Positions 1-7,738 are shown, counted from the stretch's first letter. The stretch is DNA of 27,096 nt from RGIG4608 sp045637205 (GCA_045637205.1 JAZTYY010000026.1:1-27096); one strand, 5' to 3'. Numbers and translations are program-made. The notes: generated from the letters alone by a model not told the origin.

Positions 1-421
1 AATCCTCCTTGGTGTCACGGACGATGACCTTTTCGATTCCTGCGTTTATTATCTGTCTTTTGCACATTGCACAGCTTGACGTGCCGGGAATAAGATCTCC
101 GGTTTTTGCGTCGACCGACACCATATAAAGCGTCGAGCCTATCATCTCCTCGCGGGATGCGGAAATTATCGCATTTGCCTCTGCGTGTATTGAACGGCAA
201 AGCTCATATCTTTCTCCACGAGGAATTTGAAGCTTTTCTCTCATACAAAACTGGAGCTCGTTGCAATTCTTTCTGCCACGGGGAGAACCGTTATATCCAG
301 TTGAAATAATTACGTCATTCTTAACTATGATGGCGCCATACTTTTTGCGCATACAAGTGCTTCTTTCAGCAACAGTTTGCGCTATATCAAGATAATAATT
401 TTCTTTTGAAATTCTATCCAT
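1..421 (-). CDS. Deoxycytidylate (dCMP) deaminase, 3' end cut by window edge
   Basis: Cytosolic zinc enzyme that deaminates dCMP to dUMP, feeding dTMP synthesis (ComEB/dCMP deaminase family). The start ATG at 421 is preceded by AGAGG seven bases upstream. 140 codons are visible and the frame is still open at base 1, so the C-terminus is outside the window. The zinc site is seen as HAEANAI (the His ligand and catalytic Glu) followed by SCAMCKRQIINAGI, the PCxxC motif with Ser in place of the usual Pro; both Cys ligands are kept. The N-terminal part has the usual SxCxRxxxGAIIVK and TGYNGSPRG stretches. It has its own promoter at 463-491. Family call is firm; dCMP rather than another cytidine-type substrate is inferred from the overall motif pattern. 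Confidence 0.9.
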   Translation of the reverse strand, partial: MDRISKENYYLDIAQTVAERSTCMRKKYGAIIVKNDVIISTGYNGSPRGRKNCNELQFCMREKLQIPRGERYELCRSIHAEANAIISASREEMIGSTLYMVSVDAKTGDLIPGTSSCAMCKRQIINAGIEKVIVRDTKED

Positions 422-462
422 TTTGTTACCTCTTTTCAAGTAAACATATCTATACATAGTAT

Positions 463-491
463 ATTATAGAATATATCGCGTATAAAATCAA
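463..491 (-). promoter_or_regulatory. Sigma-A promoter of the dCMP deaminase gene
   Basis: On the minus strand TTGATT (491-486), a 17-base spacer and TATAAT (468-463), about 40 bases before the ATG at 421. Confidence 0.7.
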
Positions 492-514
492 GGGGGTTTT
501 ACAAATTTCGATAG

Positions 515-549
515 CAAAAAAAAACAAAAAGGGAGAAATTTCTCCCTTT
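515..549 (-). terminator. Intrinsic terminator after the first ABC transporter operon
   Basis: Perfect stem GGGAGAAA/TTTCTCCC at 531-546, extended by A-T pairs, followed on the minus strand by a run of T (complement of the A-tract 515-530). Confidence 0.85.
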
Positions 550-580
550 ATGCTAAACATTAATTCATTTTTTTGTCAAA

Positions 581-1336
581 TTACAAAATTTTGCTTAAAA
601 ATTCTTTAAGTCGAGGATGTGTGGGATTATTGAAAATTTCGTCGGGTGTGCCGTCCGCGGCGATATTTCCTTCGTTCATAAAGATGACTCTACTAGCCAC
701 CTCTTTGGCAAATCCCATTTCGTGTGTCACGATTACCATCGTGAACTTCTCTTTAGCAAGTTCTCTCATAAGATCAAGCACTTCACCAACCATCTCAGGG
801 TCAAGTGCTGAGGTAGGCTCGTCAAAGAGTATTACCTTGGGTTCCATAGCAAGTGCTCGTACTATTGCAATTCTCTGCTTTTGTCCACCAGAAAGTGTTG
901 CAGGATATGCATTTGCCTTGTCTTCAAGACCAATGCGCTTAAGAAGCACCATTGCTTTATCATTGAAATGAGCAACAATTTCCTTTTTACTAATTCCCTC
1001 TTTTTTCATTTTCTTGCCGTGAATATGTATTGGGGCAAGGGTTATATTTTCAAGAACGGTTTTGTTATTAAAAAGATTAAAATGCTGAAAAACCATTCCC
1101 ATATTCTGGCGGTGTATATTTATATCAACGCTGAAGTCCGCAATATTTACGCCTTCAAACATAATCTCACCATCGTCAGCATCCTCAAGACAGTTGATAC
1201 AACGAATGAAGGTTGATTTACCCGATCCTGAAGGGCCGATAATTGCAACCTGCTCACCTTCGTGTATTGTAGTTGTTATTCCACAAAGCACGTCTTTGCC
1301 GTCATATTGTTTATGCAAATTATTAATTTCTATCAC
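581..1336 (-). CDS. Polar amino-acid ABC transporter, ATP-binding subunit (GlnQ/ArtP type)
   Basis: Cytosolic ATPase that powers uptake of a polar amino acid through the permease encoded immediately upstream. Walker A GPSGSGKST lies near residues 34-42, signature LSGGQKQR near 148, Walker B VILFDEPTSALDPE just after, and the switch-His motif VIVTHEMGFA follows. From a GTG start at 1336 the protein is 251 residues, normal for the family. An upstream in-frame TTG at 1357 would put the ribosome-binding site AAAGGAG (1354-1348) inside the gene, so GTG 1336 is preferred. The start overlaps the end of the permease gene by 14 bases, so the two are translationally coupled. The operon ends at the terminator 515-549. 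The substrate is not shown by this subunit. Confidence 0.92.
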   Translation of the reverse strand: MIEINNLHKQYDGKDVLCGITTTIHEGEQVAIIGPSGSGKSTFIRCINCLEDADDGEIMFEGVNIADFSVDINIHRQNMGMVFQHFNLFNNKTVLENITLAPIHIHGKKMKKEGISKKEIVAHFNDKAMVLLKRIGLEDKANAYPATLSGGQKQRIAIVRALAMEPKVILFDEPTSALDPEMVGEVLDLMRELAKEKFTMVIVTHEMGFAKEVASRVIFMNEGNIAADGTPDEIFNNPTHPRLKEFLSKIL

Positions 1337-2906
1337 TTTTTGCAAATCTCCTTTCAAGAAGCTTTATGCCCAAGCTGATAATTAGTACGAGCACGATATA
1401 TATAAGTCCCATCATAATATAAGGAACCATACTGTCATAGTTGACCATTCCCACCTCTACAAGCGCTTTATAGAGATCATATACAGCTATAAAGCTAAGG
1501 ACGGATGTTTCTTTTATAAGACTAATAAACTCATTTCCAAGTGTAGGCAAAATATTCTTAACCGCTTGAGGAACAACAATTTTAATCATTGTGGAAGAAT
1601 AAGTCATGCCAAGTGCACGACCAGCTTCCATTTGACCCTTATCAACGGAATTAATGCCTCCACGCATTATTTCCGAAACGTATGCTCCACTATTCATACC
1701 AAAGACAAGCATTCCGACAGTAAGTGCTTCCGTCTTTATATTTAACGATGGCATTATTACATAATATGCAATAAGTAACTGTGCAACAATTGGTGTACCG
1801 CGGAATATGGTTACGTAAATCGAGCAAATCTTATCAAGAATTTTATAAATAAGCTTATACTTAGGCGCAACTCTAACAATCGCTATTACTGTACCAATCA
1901 ATATACCGATAATAAGACCGACAACGGCAACACCGATAGTATTTATCAAACCTCGTCCAAACACCTTAAGATAGCGTTCATTAGAAATTGTGGAGAAGAA
2001 ATTCTCAAATTTCGCCTTCCATGTTGAGTTGGTATTCATATTTTCAATCATCATTTTTGCGGGTGCTTCGTCAACAATAACCGCATAAATATTGCCATTT
2101 ATCAAATCGGTAATTGCGATTTGCGCTGTTGTATATGATTTACCTTCAATATTCGCAAACCCATCAAAGTCCCAATCCTCATTACCATTGATATAAAGTT
2201 CACCTGTGGTAGAACCCTGATAACCTATTTGCTGATTCTGAAGACTTGAAAGAACAGCTTCAACATCTTCAGCTGTCTTACAGTTATCAAAATCCGTATT
2301 ATCAGATGAAACTATAAGCTTTTGAGATGCTTCATAATAAGGATTTGTGAAGTCATATATTTTTGCTCTATCCTCACTTATAGTAATTCCCGCCATACCT
2401 ATGTCGGCATAGCCTGTATCAACTTGTGTGAAGATTGCATCAAAATCAATGTTTTTTATAACAAGTTCAAGTCCCATTTTTTCAGCATACGCTGCAGCAA
2501 TCTCTATATCCAATCCATAGATTTTGCCGTCATCTTCCATATATTCAAAAGGTGCAAATGGACAGTTTGTTACTACTACAAGATTATTTTCAGTATTCGA
2601 AACGTCGGTCGTTGCTATTGAGTATCCAACCTTTTCCCCTTTACCTTCAAAATATTTGGCAACCAGGTCACTAAACGTCCCATTCTCTTTAATTTCTTCC
2701 ATAAAAGCATTCATACTTTCAACGAGTGCTGTATTTCCTTTTTGAACAACAAAAGCATATTCTTCATCGGTAAGCTTTATATCGATGATTTTAATCATGC
2801 TATCATCGTTTTTATCTACCGAACACGATGCTAATGAAAGCACAAATGCAAGCAATATAGCAAATATGAATATTCTTCTAATAATGTTTATTTTGCTTCT
2901 TTTCAC
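1323..2906 (-). CDS. Amino-acid ABC transporter: lipoprotein substrate-binding domain fused to permease, binding domain apparently permuted
   Basis: Membrane importer subunit joining a solute-binding domain (cluster F, polar amino acids) to a HisM/GlnP-type permease, 527 residues from GTG 2906. GTG is chosen because AAGGAA lies nine bases before it; a TTG at 2936 would place that site inside the gene. A signal peptide ends in lipobox LASC, with Cys28 as lipid anchor. Residues 37-87 (KLTDEEYAFVVQKGN, then a helix ending LVAKYF) look like the C-terminal end of a binding domain, yet come first. The N-terminal lobe follows (108 on: VVTNCPFAPFEYMEDDG), and the domain stops near residue 291 after VDEAPAKMMIENM, just where the C-terminal segment should begin. 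The permease (about 315-520) has the EAA loop EAGRALGMTYSSTM. ArgR-box-like sites upstream hint at arginine or another basic amino acid. Confidence 0.9.
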   Translation of the reverse strand: MKRSKINIIRRIFIFAILLAFVLSLASCSVDKNDDSMIKIIDIKLTDEEYAFVVQKGNTALVESMNAFMEEIKENGTFSDLVAKYFEGKGEKVGYSIATTDVSNTENNLVVVTNCPFAPFEYMEDDGKIYGLDIEIAAAYAEKMGLELVIKNIDFDAIFTQVDTGYADIGMAGITISEDRAKIYDFTNPYYEASQKLIVSSDNTDFDNCKTAEDVEAVLSSLQNQQIGYQGSTTGELYINGNEDWDFDGFANIEGKSYTTAQIAITDLINGNIYAVIVDEAPAKMMIENMNTNSTWKAKFENFFSTISNERYLKVFGRGLINTIGVAVVGLIIGILIGTVIAIVRVAPKYKLIYKILDKICSIYVTIFRGTPIVAQLLIAYYVIMPSLNIKTEALTVGMLVFGMNSGAYVSEIMRGGINSVDKGQMEAGRALGMTYSSTMIKIVVPQAVKNILPTLGNEFISLIKETSVLSFIAVYDLYKALVEVGMVNYDSMVPYIMMGLIYIVLVLIISLGIKLLERRFAKSDRN

Positions 2907-2944
2907 AACAATAATTTCCTTATCTAATTTTTTCAACGTTACGA

Positions 2945-2973
2945 ATTATAGCACATAAATATTCACTTGTCAA
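2945..2973 (-). promoter_or_regulatory. Consensus sigma-A promoter of the fused ABC transporter operon
   Basis: Minus strand: TTGACA (2973-2968), 17-base spacer, TATAAT (2950-2945). It is a perfect match at both hexamers. The ArgR-like sites at 2983-3028 lie just upstream and one weak half-match lies in the spacer. Confidence 0.88.
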
Positions 2974-3028
2974 GCACTTTTTTGAATATTTTTTCATATT
3001 TTTAAAAATATTTATGCATTAATATTCA
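2952..3028. promoter_or_regulatory. Cluster of ArgR-box-like operators (candidate)
   Basis: The ARG box is TGAAT-N4-ATTCA. Matches: TGAAT-ATTT-TTTCA at 2983-2996 (one mismatch), TGCAT-TAAT-ATTCA at 3015-3028 (one mismatch), and a half site ATTCA at 2961-2965 whose partner 2952-2956 is poor. Centres are 31 and 32 bp apart, about three helical turns. The cluster spans and precedes the promoter at 2945-2973. AT-rich DNA gives chance matches, so binding is unproven. Confidence 0.45.
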
Positions 3029-3042
3029 CTTTTATGAATATT
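3021..3042. repeat. Inverted repeat AATATTCA-N6-TGAATATT
   Basis: Exact 8-bp arms at 3021-3028 and 3035-3042 with a 6-base centre, in the divergent region between the ABC transporter and the ene-reductase operon. The left arm also forms half of the second ArgR-like box. Confidence 0.6.
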
Positions 3043-3104
3043 TTTGTTTTTTCATGGTAATCAACTGCATATTGTAGTTTTTTTGACAAATTATTGATAA
3101 ATTA

Positions 3105-3133
3105 TTGACACACTTTGATTTTTATGATAGAAT
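3105..3133 (+). promoter_or_regulatory. Sigma-A promoter of the ene-reductase/AcnX operon
   Basis: TTGACA (3105-3110), 17-base spacer, TAGAAT (3128-3133), 39 bases before the ATG at 3173. A second TTGACA at 3083-3088 has no good -10 partner. Confidence 0.82.
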
Positions 3134-3172
3134 AAAATGATAATATTTATATTGTGAAAGGAAACTTTTATT

Positions 3173-5239
3173 ATGGAAAATCTCAATCCTAAATATGAAG
3201 CGCTGTTTACTCCTTGGAAAATAGGCAACGTTGAGATCAAAAACCGTATTGTAATGTGCCCCATGGGTGGTACTTCTCTTTTCGGTTGGTTTGAACTTGG
3301 TGGCTGCCATTTTGACAAAGAAGCAGCAAAGCTCTTTTTAGAGCGTGCCAATAACAACGTTGGCCTTATCATTCCCGGTATCGCACCCCTTCGCGACACC
3401 TTCTGGGGCAAGTGGCTCTGGCAAAATCCTAAAATGTTTGAGGAGCTTAAGGAATTTATGGATGAGATCCATAAAACCGGTGCTAAACTCTTTGTTCAGC
3501 TCACAGCAGGTATGGGCCGTTCCTGGGCTATCACTGAGCTTGTAGCTCCCCTTCACAAAAATCCTGTTACAAGAGTACTTGTTAAGCCTGTAATTGACAC
3601 AAATCACGAGCTTGCATCTCCCTCTCCTCAGCCTTCTCGTTGGGCTCATGACATCATCTGCCCTGAAATGACTGTTGAACAGATTCACGAAATTATTGAA
3701 GCATTTGCTAAAACTGCAAAGCTTTGTATGGATGCTGGTGTTGACGGTGTTGAAGTTCACGCTGTTCACGAGGGCTACCTCCTTGACCAGTTTGCAATCG
3801 AATACTTCAACAAGCGTACTGACGAATACGGTGGAAGCTTTGAAAACCGCTATCGCTTTGCTGCTGAAGTAGTTAAAGCAATCAAATCAGAATGTGGTGC
3901 TGAATTCCCCGTTTCTCTTCGTTATTCAGTAGAATCCAAGATGAAGGACTTCTGCTATGGCGCTATGCCCGGTGAAGACTACGTTGAAATCGGTAGAAAT
4001 ATGGAAGAAAGTGAAAGAGCTGCTAAGTATCTTCAGGATGCTGGTTATGACATGCTCAATGCCGACAACGGTACATACGACTCTTGGTACTGGGCTCATC
4101 CACCGATGTACATGCCCGAAAACTGCAACCTTGAAGACGTTGCACACATTAAGAAATTCGTTGATATTCCTGTAGTTTGTGCAGGTAGAATGGATCCTGC
4201 TGTGGGTGCTGCCGCAGTTGCTGAAGGAAGAATCGATGGCGTTGGTGTTGCTCGTCAGTTCCTTGTAGACCCCGAGTGGATCACAAAGCTCATTAATGAC
4301 CGCGTTGAAGAAATTAAGCCCTGTATTTGCTGCCATAGCGGATGCTTCAACTTCTCTTCTTCAAAGGGACATGCAAATACTCAAGACCTTACTGATACAA
4401 TGGGTCTTGCTCGTTGCGCACTTAATCCCGAAACAATGCAGTCAAAGAAATACAACCTTAAGCCCGCTAAAAAGTCAAAGAACGTTGCCGTAATCGGTGG
4501 CGGTATCGGCGGTATGGAAGCCGCGATCGTACTTGCTAAGCGCGGACATAAGGTTACTCTCTATGAAAAGACAGATAAGCTTGGTGGTGTATTTATTGCC
4601 GCTGCTGCTCCCTCCTTCAAGGAAAAGGACCGCGACCTCATCGCTTGGTACAATAGAGAGGTAAGAAGCTACCCCAACATCGAAATCAAGCTCAACACTG
4701 AAGTTAAGGACGTTAAGAGCCTTAAGGCAGATAAGGTTATCGTTGCTACAGGTGCTAAGGCAAGAAAGCTTAACCTCAACGGTGTTCACACAGCTATTGA
4801 AGCAGTTGATTACCTCCTTGGTAAGAAGCCCGTTGGCGAAAAGGTTGTTGTTATCGGTGGTGGTCTCACAGGCTGTGAAATCGCTTACGACCTCTACCTT
4901 AAGGGTAAGCAGCCCGTTATCGTTGAGATGATGGATGACCTTATCGTAACAAAGGGTATTTGTCTTGCAAACACAAGCTACCTTCGTGACTTCTTCAAGA
5001 CAAACCAGGTGCCCGTTCACCTTGAAACATCCGTTATGCAGATCGTTCCCAGAGGTGTTATGGTTAAGCATAAAGACGGCAAATATGAAACTATTCCCTG
5101 CGATAGCGTAATTCTCTCCGTTGGTTATAATCCCGCTCCCGTTGAAACAAAGAACGTTTACGTAATTGGTGACGCTAAGAACGTTGGCAATCTCAGAACA
5201 GTTATTTGGGGCGCTTGGGACGTTGCAATGAAGATTTAA
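3173..5239 (+). CDS. NADH:flavin ene-reductase (old yellow enzyme, BaiCD/2,4-dienoyl-CoA reductase type)
   Basis: Cytosolic iron-sulphur flavoenzyme that reduces an activated C=C bond using NAD(P)H. At 688 residues it has the full three-part layout. First is an FMN-binding TIM barrel (about 1-370) with the active-site stretch GVEVHAVHEGYLLDQF, closer to BaiCD/BaiH-type enzymes than to E. coli FadH. Next is a 4Fe-4S site formed by Cys384, Cys387, Cys391 and probably Cys415. Last is an FAD domain starting at VAVIGGGIGGMEAA (about 440) with an inner NAD(P) site VVVIGGGLTGCE (about 560). GAAAGG is nine to ten bases before the ATG. It is the first gene of a three-gene operon with AcnX large and small subunits 28 bases downstream, so its natural substrate is probably the unsaturated acid made by AcnX. 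Nothing else of a bile-acid operon is present. Confidence 0.9.
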   Translation: MENLNPKYEALFTPWKIGNVEIKNRIVMCPMGGTSLFGWFELGGCHFDKEAAKLFLERANNNVGLIIPGIAPLRDTFWGKWLWQNPKMFEELKEFMDEIHKTGAKLFVQLTAGMGRSWAITELVAPLHKNPVTRVLVKPVIDTNHELASPSPQPSRWAHDIICPEMTVEQIHEIIEAFAKTAKLCMDAGVDGVEVHAVHEGYLLDQFAIEYFNKRTDEYGGSFENRYRFAAEVVKAIKSECGAEFPVSLRYSVESKMKDFCYGAMPGEDYVEIGRNMEESERAAKYLQDAGYDMLNADNGTYDSWYWAHPPMYMPENCNLEDVAHIKKFVDIPVVCAGRMDPAVGAAAVAEGRIDGVGVARQFLVDPEWITKLINDRVEEIKPCICCHSGCFNFSSSKGHANTQDLTDTMGLARCALNPETMQSKKYNLKPAKKSKNVAVIGGGIGGMEAAIVLAKRGHKVTLYEKTDKLGGVFIAAAAPSFKEKDRDLIAWYNREVRSYPNIEIKLNTEVKDVKSLKADKVIVATGAKARKLNLNGVHTAIEAVDYLLGKKPVGEKVVVIGGGLTGCEIAYDLYLKGKQPVIVEMMDDLIVTKGICLANTSYLRDFFKTNQVPVHLETSVMQIVPRGVMVKHKDGKYETIPCDSVILSVGYNPAPVETKNVYVIGDAKNVGNLRTVIWGAWDVAMKI

Positions 5240-5267
5240 TTTGATTGATTGAAAGGAATTTTCAAAA

Positions 5268-6542
5268 ATGATATTAACAAAAGAACAACAAGCCATACTT
5301 AACGGCGAAAAGGGTGAAACTCTTGCCAAGGTTATGGAAACAGTAGTTCGTTATGGTGAACTTTTCGGTGCTGAAAAGCTCGTTCCCGTAACAAGCAAAT
5401 ATAATCACCTTGTAACAAGCTTCGGTCTTAAGATGATGACTCCCGTTTTCGATCTTATGCAGCAGCTTATTGATGCAGGTGTTGTATCCGAACAGCAATT
5501 CTCTGCTGACCCCCGTCCTCTTGACCCCAACGTTCCCCAAAATATCTTGCAAAAGATTGTTTTCAACGTTGCTATGTACTCAAAGCAGGACTTCTATGAA
5601 GGTCAGCTTAAGACACTCGGTCTTATGGATGAAAATGCATTCACTTGTGCTTGCTACCTTGATCAGGTAGGTAACAAGCCTCAAAAGGGTGAAATTCTCT
5701 CTTGGGCTGAATCAAGTGCGGTTGTTTATGCTAACTCCGTTCTTGGCGCAAGATGTAACAGAAACTCCGGTATCATCGATATTATGGGTTCAATCGTTGG
5801 TTACGTTCCCTATTTCGGTCTTTTGACTGATGAGGGAAGAAAGGCAACTTGGGTAATCGAAATTAAGACAACCAAGAAGCCCGAAGCACAGCTTCTCGGC
5901 TCTGCAATCGGTATGAAGGTTATGGAAGACGTTCCTTATATCAAGGGACTTGACAAATGGCTCGGTGATGATCTTAATGATGCAGCTTGTTCATTCCTTA
6001 AGGACTTCGGTGCAGCAACTGCTTCTAACGGTGCAGTTGGTCTTTACCACGTTGATAACCTCACTCCCGAAGCAAAAGAGCTTGGTGAATCTCTTATCGC
6101 TGAAGGCGCTAAGACATACGTTATCGACGATGCTGAGCTTCAGAGAGTTTACGATTCTTATCCCGTAATTTGGAAAAACAAGGACGCAAAACCCAAGCTT
6201 TGCTTTATGGGTTGTCCCCATATGAGCTTGGAACAGCTTAAGTCTTGGACAGTTCGTCTTGAAGAATCTCTCAAGGAAGCAGGAAATAAGAAGGTTCTTG
6301 TTCCTACAGTATTCACATCTGCTCCTGCAGTTATCGAGGAATTCAATAAGACTGAATATGCTGCTCGCCTTAAGGCAACTGGCGTAATTCTCTCTTACAT
6401 TTGTCCTCTTATGTATATGAACAATCCTCTTTCTAAGTCCATGCCTGTAATCACATCTTCTAACAAGCTTCGTACATATACAACAGCTCGTTACTACACG
6501 GACGAAGAAATTCTTGAACAAATCACAAAGGGGGTAAAGTAA
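5268..6542 (+). CDS. Aconitase X, large (catalytic) subunit
   Basis: AcnX (former DUF521) dehydratase, an Fe-S enzyme removing water from a hydroxy-carboxylate. Known members are cis-3-hydroxy-L-proline dehydratase in bacteria and mevalonate-5-phosphate dehydratase in archaea. Family signatures in the 424 residues are the YANSVLGARCNRNSG block (usual form NSVLGAR with Thr, here Cys), the GCPHMSLEQL block, and ICPLMYM followed by MPVITSSNK near the C-terminus. The Cys in these three blocks are the likely cluster ligands. AAAGGA precedes the ATG. The gene sits between the ene-reductase (28-base gap) and the small subunit (one base gap), a typical two-subunit AcnX arrangement. The substrate cannot be told from the sequence; no proline racemase, hydroxyproline gene or mevalonate gene is in the window. 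Confidence 0.88.
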   Translation: MILTKEQQAILNGEKGETLAKVMETVVRYGELFGAEKLVPVTSKYNHLVTSFGLKMMTPVFDLMQQLIDAGVVSEQQFSADPRPLDPNVPQNILQKIVFNVAMYSKQDFYEGQLKTLGLMDENAFTCACYLDQVGNKPQKGEILSWAESSAVVYANSVLGARCNRNSGIIDIMGSIVGYVPYFGLLTDEGRKATWVIEIKTTKKPEAQLLGSAIGMKVMEDVPYIKGLDKWLGDDLNDAACSFLKDFGAATASNGAVGLYHVDNLTPEAKELGESLIAEGAKTYVIDDAELQRVYDSYPVIWKNKDAKPKLCFMGCPHMSLEQLKSWTVRLEESLKEAGNKKVLVPTVFTSAPAVIEEFNKTEYAARLKATGVILSYICPLMYMNNPLSKSMPVITSSNKLRTYTTARYYTDEEILEQITKGVK

Positions 6543-6543
6543 G

Positions 6544-6993
6544 ATGAAGGTTTTCAAAGGTAGAATTGTTGCTCCTGGCAACGTAACTGCTGAAGCAGTT
6601 GTTTCTCATGCAGGTCTTAACACTCTTGCTTCATTCCAGGGTGCGCTTCAGTTTGGTGATAAAAAGGCAACCTGTGGCGACCAGAACAACCCCGACCTCT
6701 ACAATAAGCAGATGGCCGGTAAGGCTCTTTGCCTTCCACAGACAATCGGCTCAACAACAGGTGGTCTTGTTCTCTATTGCGCATGTGCAATGGGTCGTCA
6801 GCCCGCAGCTATGCTCTTCTCACAGCCCATCGACTCACTTGCAGGCGCCGGCGTAGTTATCGCTGACGTTTGGCTTAATGACGAAAAGGCTAAGATGGCA
6901 GTTGTTGACTCCCTCGGTGAAGAATTCCTCAACTACGTTAAGGACGGTATGTCCATCACAGTTAAGGAAGACGGAACTGTTGAAGTTGCTTAA
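6544..6993 (+). CDS. Aconitase X, small (swivel) subunit
   Basis: Swivelling domain (former DUF126) that completes the AcnX active site with the large subunit, 149 residues. The family core is seen as VVSHAGLNTLASFQG, then NKQMAGKALCLPQTIGSTTGG, the loop expected to carry the catalytic Ser (the usual form is GRGSSSGS), then PAAMLFSQPIDSLAGAG. A strong site AAGGGGG lies just before the preceding stop codon, and the ATG follows that stop by one base, so translation is coupled. Transcription ends at the terminator 7005-7036. A stand-alone small subunit of about 130-150 residues is normal for heteromeric AcnX enzymes. Confidence 0.88.
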   Translation: MKVFKGRIVAPGNVTAEAVVSHAGLNTLASFQGALQFGDKKATCGDQNNPDLYNKQMAGKALCLPQTIGSTTGGLVLYCACAMGRQPAAMLFSQPIDSLAGAGVVIADVWLNDEKAKMAVVDSLGEEFLNYVKDGMSITVKEDGTVEVA

Positions 6994-7004
6994 TTGGTAA
7001 AATT

Positions 7005-7036
7005 AAAAGTCCGACAGAAATCTGTCGGACTTTTTT
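7005..7036. terminator. Bidirectional terminator between AcnX operon and spoVT
   Basis: Long perfect stem AGTCCGACAGA/TCTGTCGGACT flanked by A-run and T-run; works for both converging genes. Confidence 0.92.
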
Positions 7037-7589
7037 ATTCTTCAAGTTGTCTACCTAAAAATCCTGCCGCCGTTGATACAAGACGAGTTTCAACCTCACT
7101 TGAAAGGTTGTTTTTTCCGTATCCGTCAAGTGATTTAAGAGATGCCACACATCCGATAATATCACCGGCACTAACAATTGGCATTGCACAGCTAACATAA
7201 TGCGCAAGACTCTCGTTAAGTGGCATCATTTTCTCCTGCCCATCTTTGTGGGTGTATATACCTCTACCCTCCATTACTCTTTCGAGCTCCAAGGAAAGAG
7301 ATTTTTCAAGATATTCCCTCTTAGAAACGCCTGCGCATGCAATCACCGCATCCTTATCGCAAATAATTACATCCATCATACAAACCTTGTTTAATGTGTC
7401 GGCATATTGAGAAGCAAAATTCGTAAGCTCACCAATTGGTGAATACTTTTTAAAAATCACTTCTCCCTCTCGGTCAGTATAAATCTCAAGTGGGTCACCT
7501 TCCCTTATCCTCATCGTGCGGCGGATTTCCTTTGGGATAACTACGCGGCCGAGATCGTCGATTCTTCTCACAATTCCTGTTGCTTTCAT
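7035..7589 (-). CDS. spoVT: Stage V sporulation protein T (SpoVT), AbrB-family regulator
   Basis: Forespore transcription factor that tunes late sporulation genes. The 184 residues begin with the AbrB swapped-hairpin DNA-binding domain (1-50: MKATGIVRRIDDLGRVVIPK, then IRRTMRIREGDPLEIY) and continue with a C-terminal GAF-like sensor domain (about 55-180) that ends in a helix FLGRQLEE. Length and domain order match SpoVT rather than the short AbrB/Abh proteins. AAAAGGAG precedes the ATG. Upstream is a sigma-G-like promoter candidate (7643-7672), which would suit forespore expression. It is a single-gene unit ending at the shared terminator 7005-7036. Confidence 0.93.
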   Translation of the reverse strand: MKATGIVRRIDDLGRVVIPKEIRRTMRIREGDPLEIYTDREGEVIFKKYSPIGELTNFASQYADTLNKVCMMDVIICDKDAVIACAGVSKREYLEKSLSLELERVMEGRGIYTHKDGQEKMMPLNESLAHYVSCAMPIVSAGDIIGCVASLKSLDGYGKNNLSSEVETRLVSTAAGFLGRQLEE

Positions 7590-7642
7590 ATATAAAATCT
7601 CCTTTTAATAACCAACCATTTTGCAAACTTTTGTTGCTATTT

Positions 7643-7672
7643 TAGTTTTTGTCTTATTTTGAGATTTATTCA
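7643..7672 (-). promoter_or_regulatory. Candidate sigma-G promoter of spoVT
   Basis: Minus strand TGAATA (7672-7667), 17-base spacer, AAAACTA (7649-7643), which matches the sigma-G -10 CATACTA at five of seven bases. No sigma-A promoter is evident here, which fits forespore control. Confidence 0.4.
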
Positions 7673-7685
7673 TATTTTTTGTTAA

Positions 7686-7738
7686 TTTATTAATAAAAAC
7701 AAAAAGAGTAGGTCTATTCCTGATCTTTATTAATAAAA
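7686..7738. repeat. Two identical palindromes TTTATTAATAAA, 40 bp apart
   Basis: Copies at 7686-7697 and 7726-7737; each equals its own reverse complement and a further A extends both. They sit between spoVT and the truncated membrane gene, right at the point where the coding similarity of the latter begins. Confidence 0.6.

Noticed and set aside
4475..5329. 284-codon antisense ORF across the ene-reductase gene
   Set aside because: Cys/Asn/Val-rich composition without domains; it mirrors the strongly biased codons of the real gene on the other strand. The same holds for the other antisense ORFs over AcnX and fucO.
3173..6993. Bile-acid 7-dehydroxylation (bai) operon
   Set aside because: Only the reductase resembles BaiCD/BaiH; no baiB, baiE, baiF, baiA or baiG is present, and the partners are AcnX subunits.
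7590..7733. N-terminal part of the 7878 membrane gene in another frame (frameshift rather than deletion)
   Set aside because: None of the three frames in this stretch encodes sequence resembling the missing part, so a deletion fits better.
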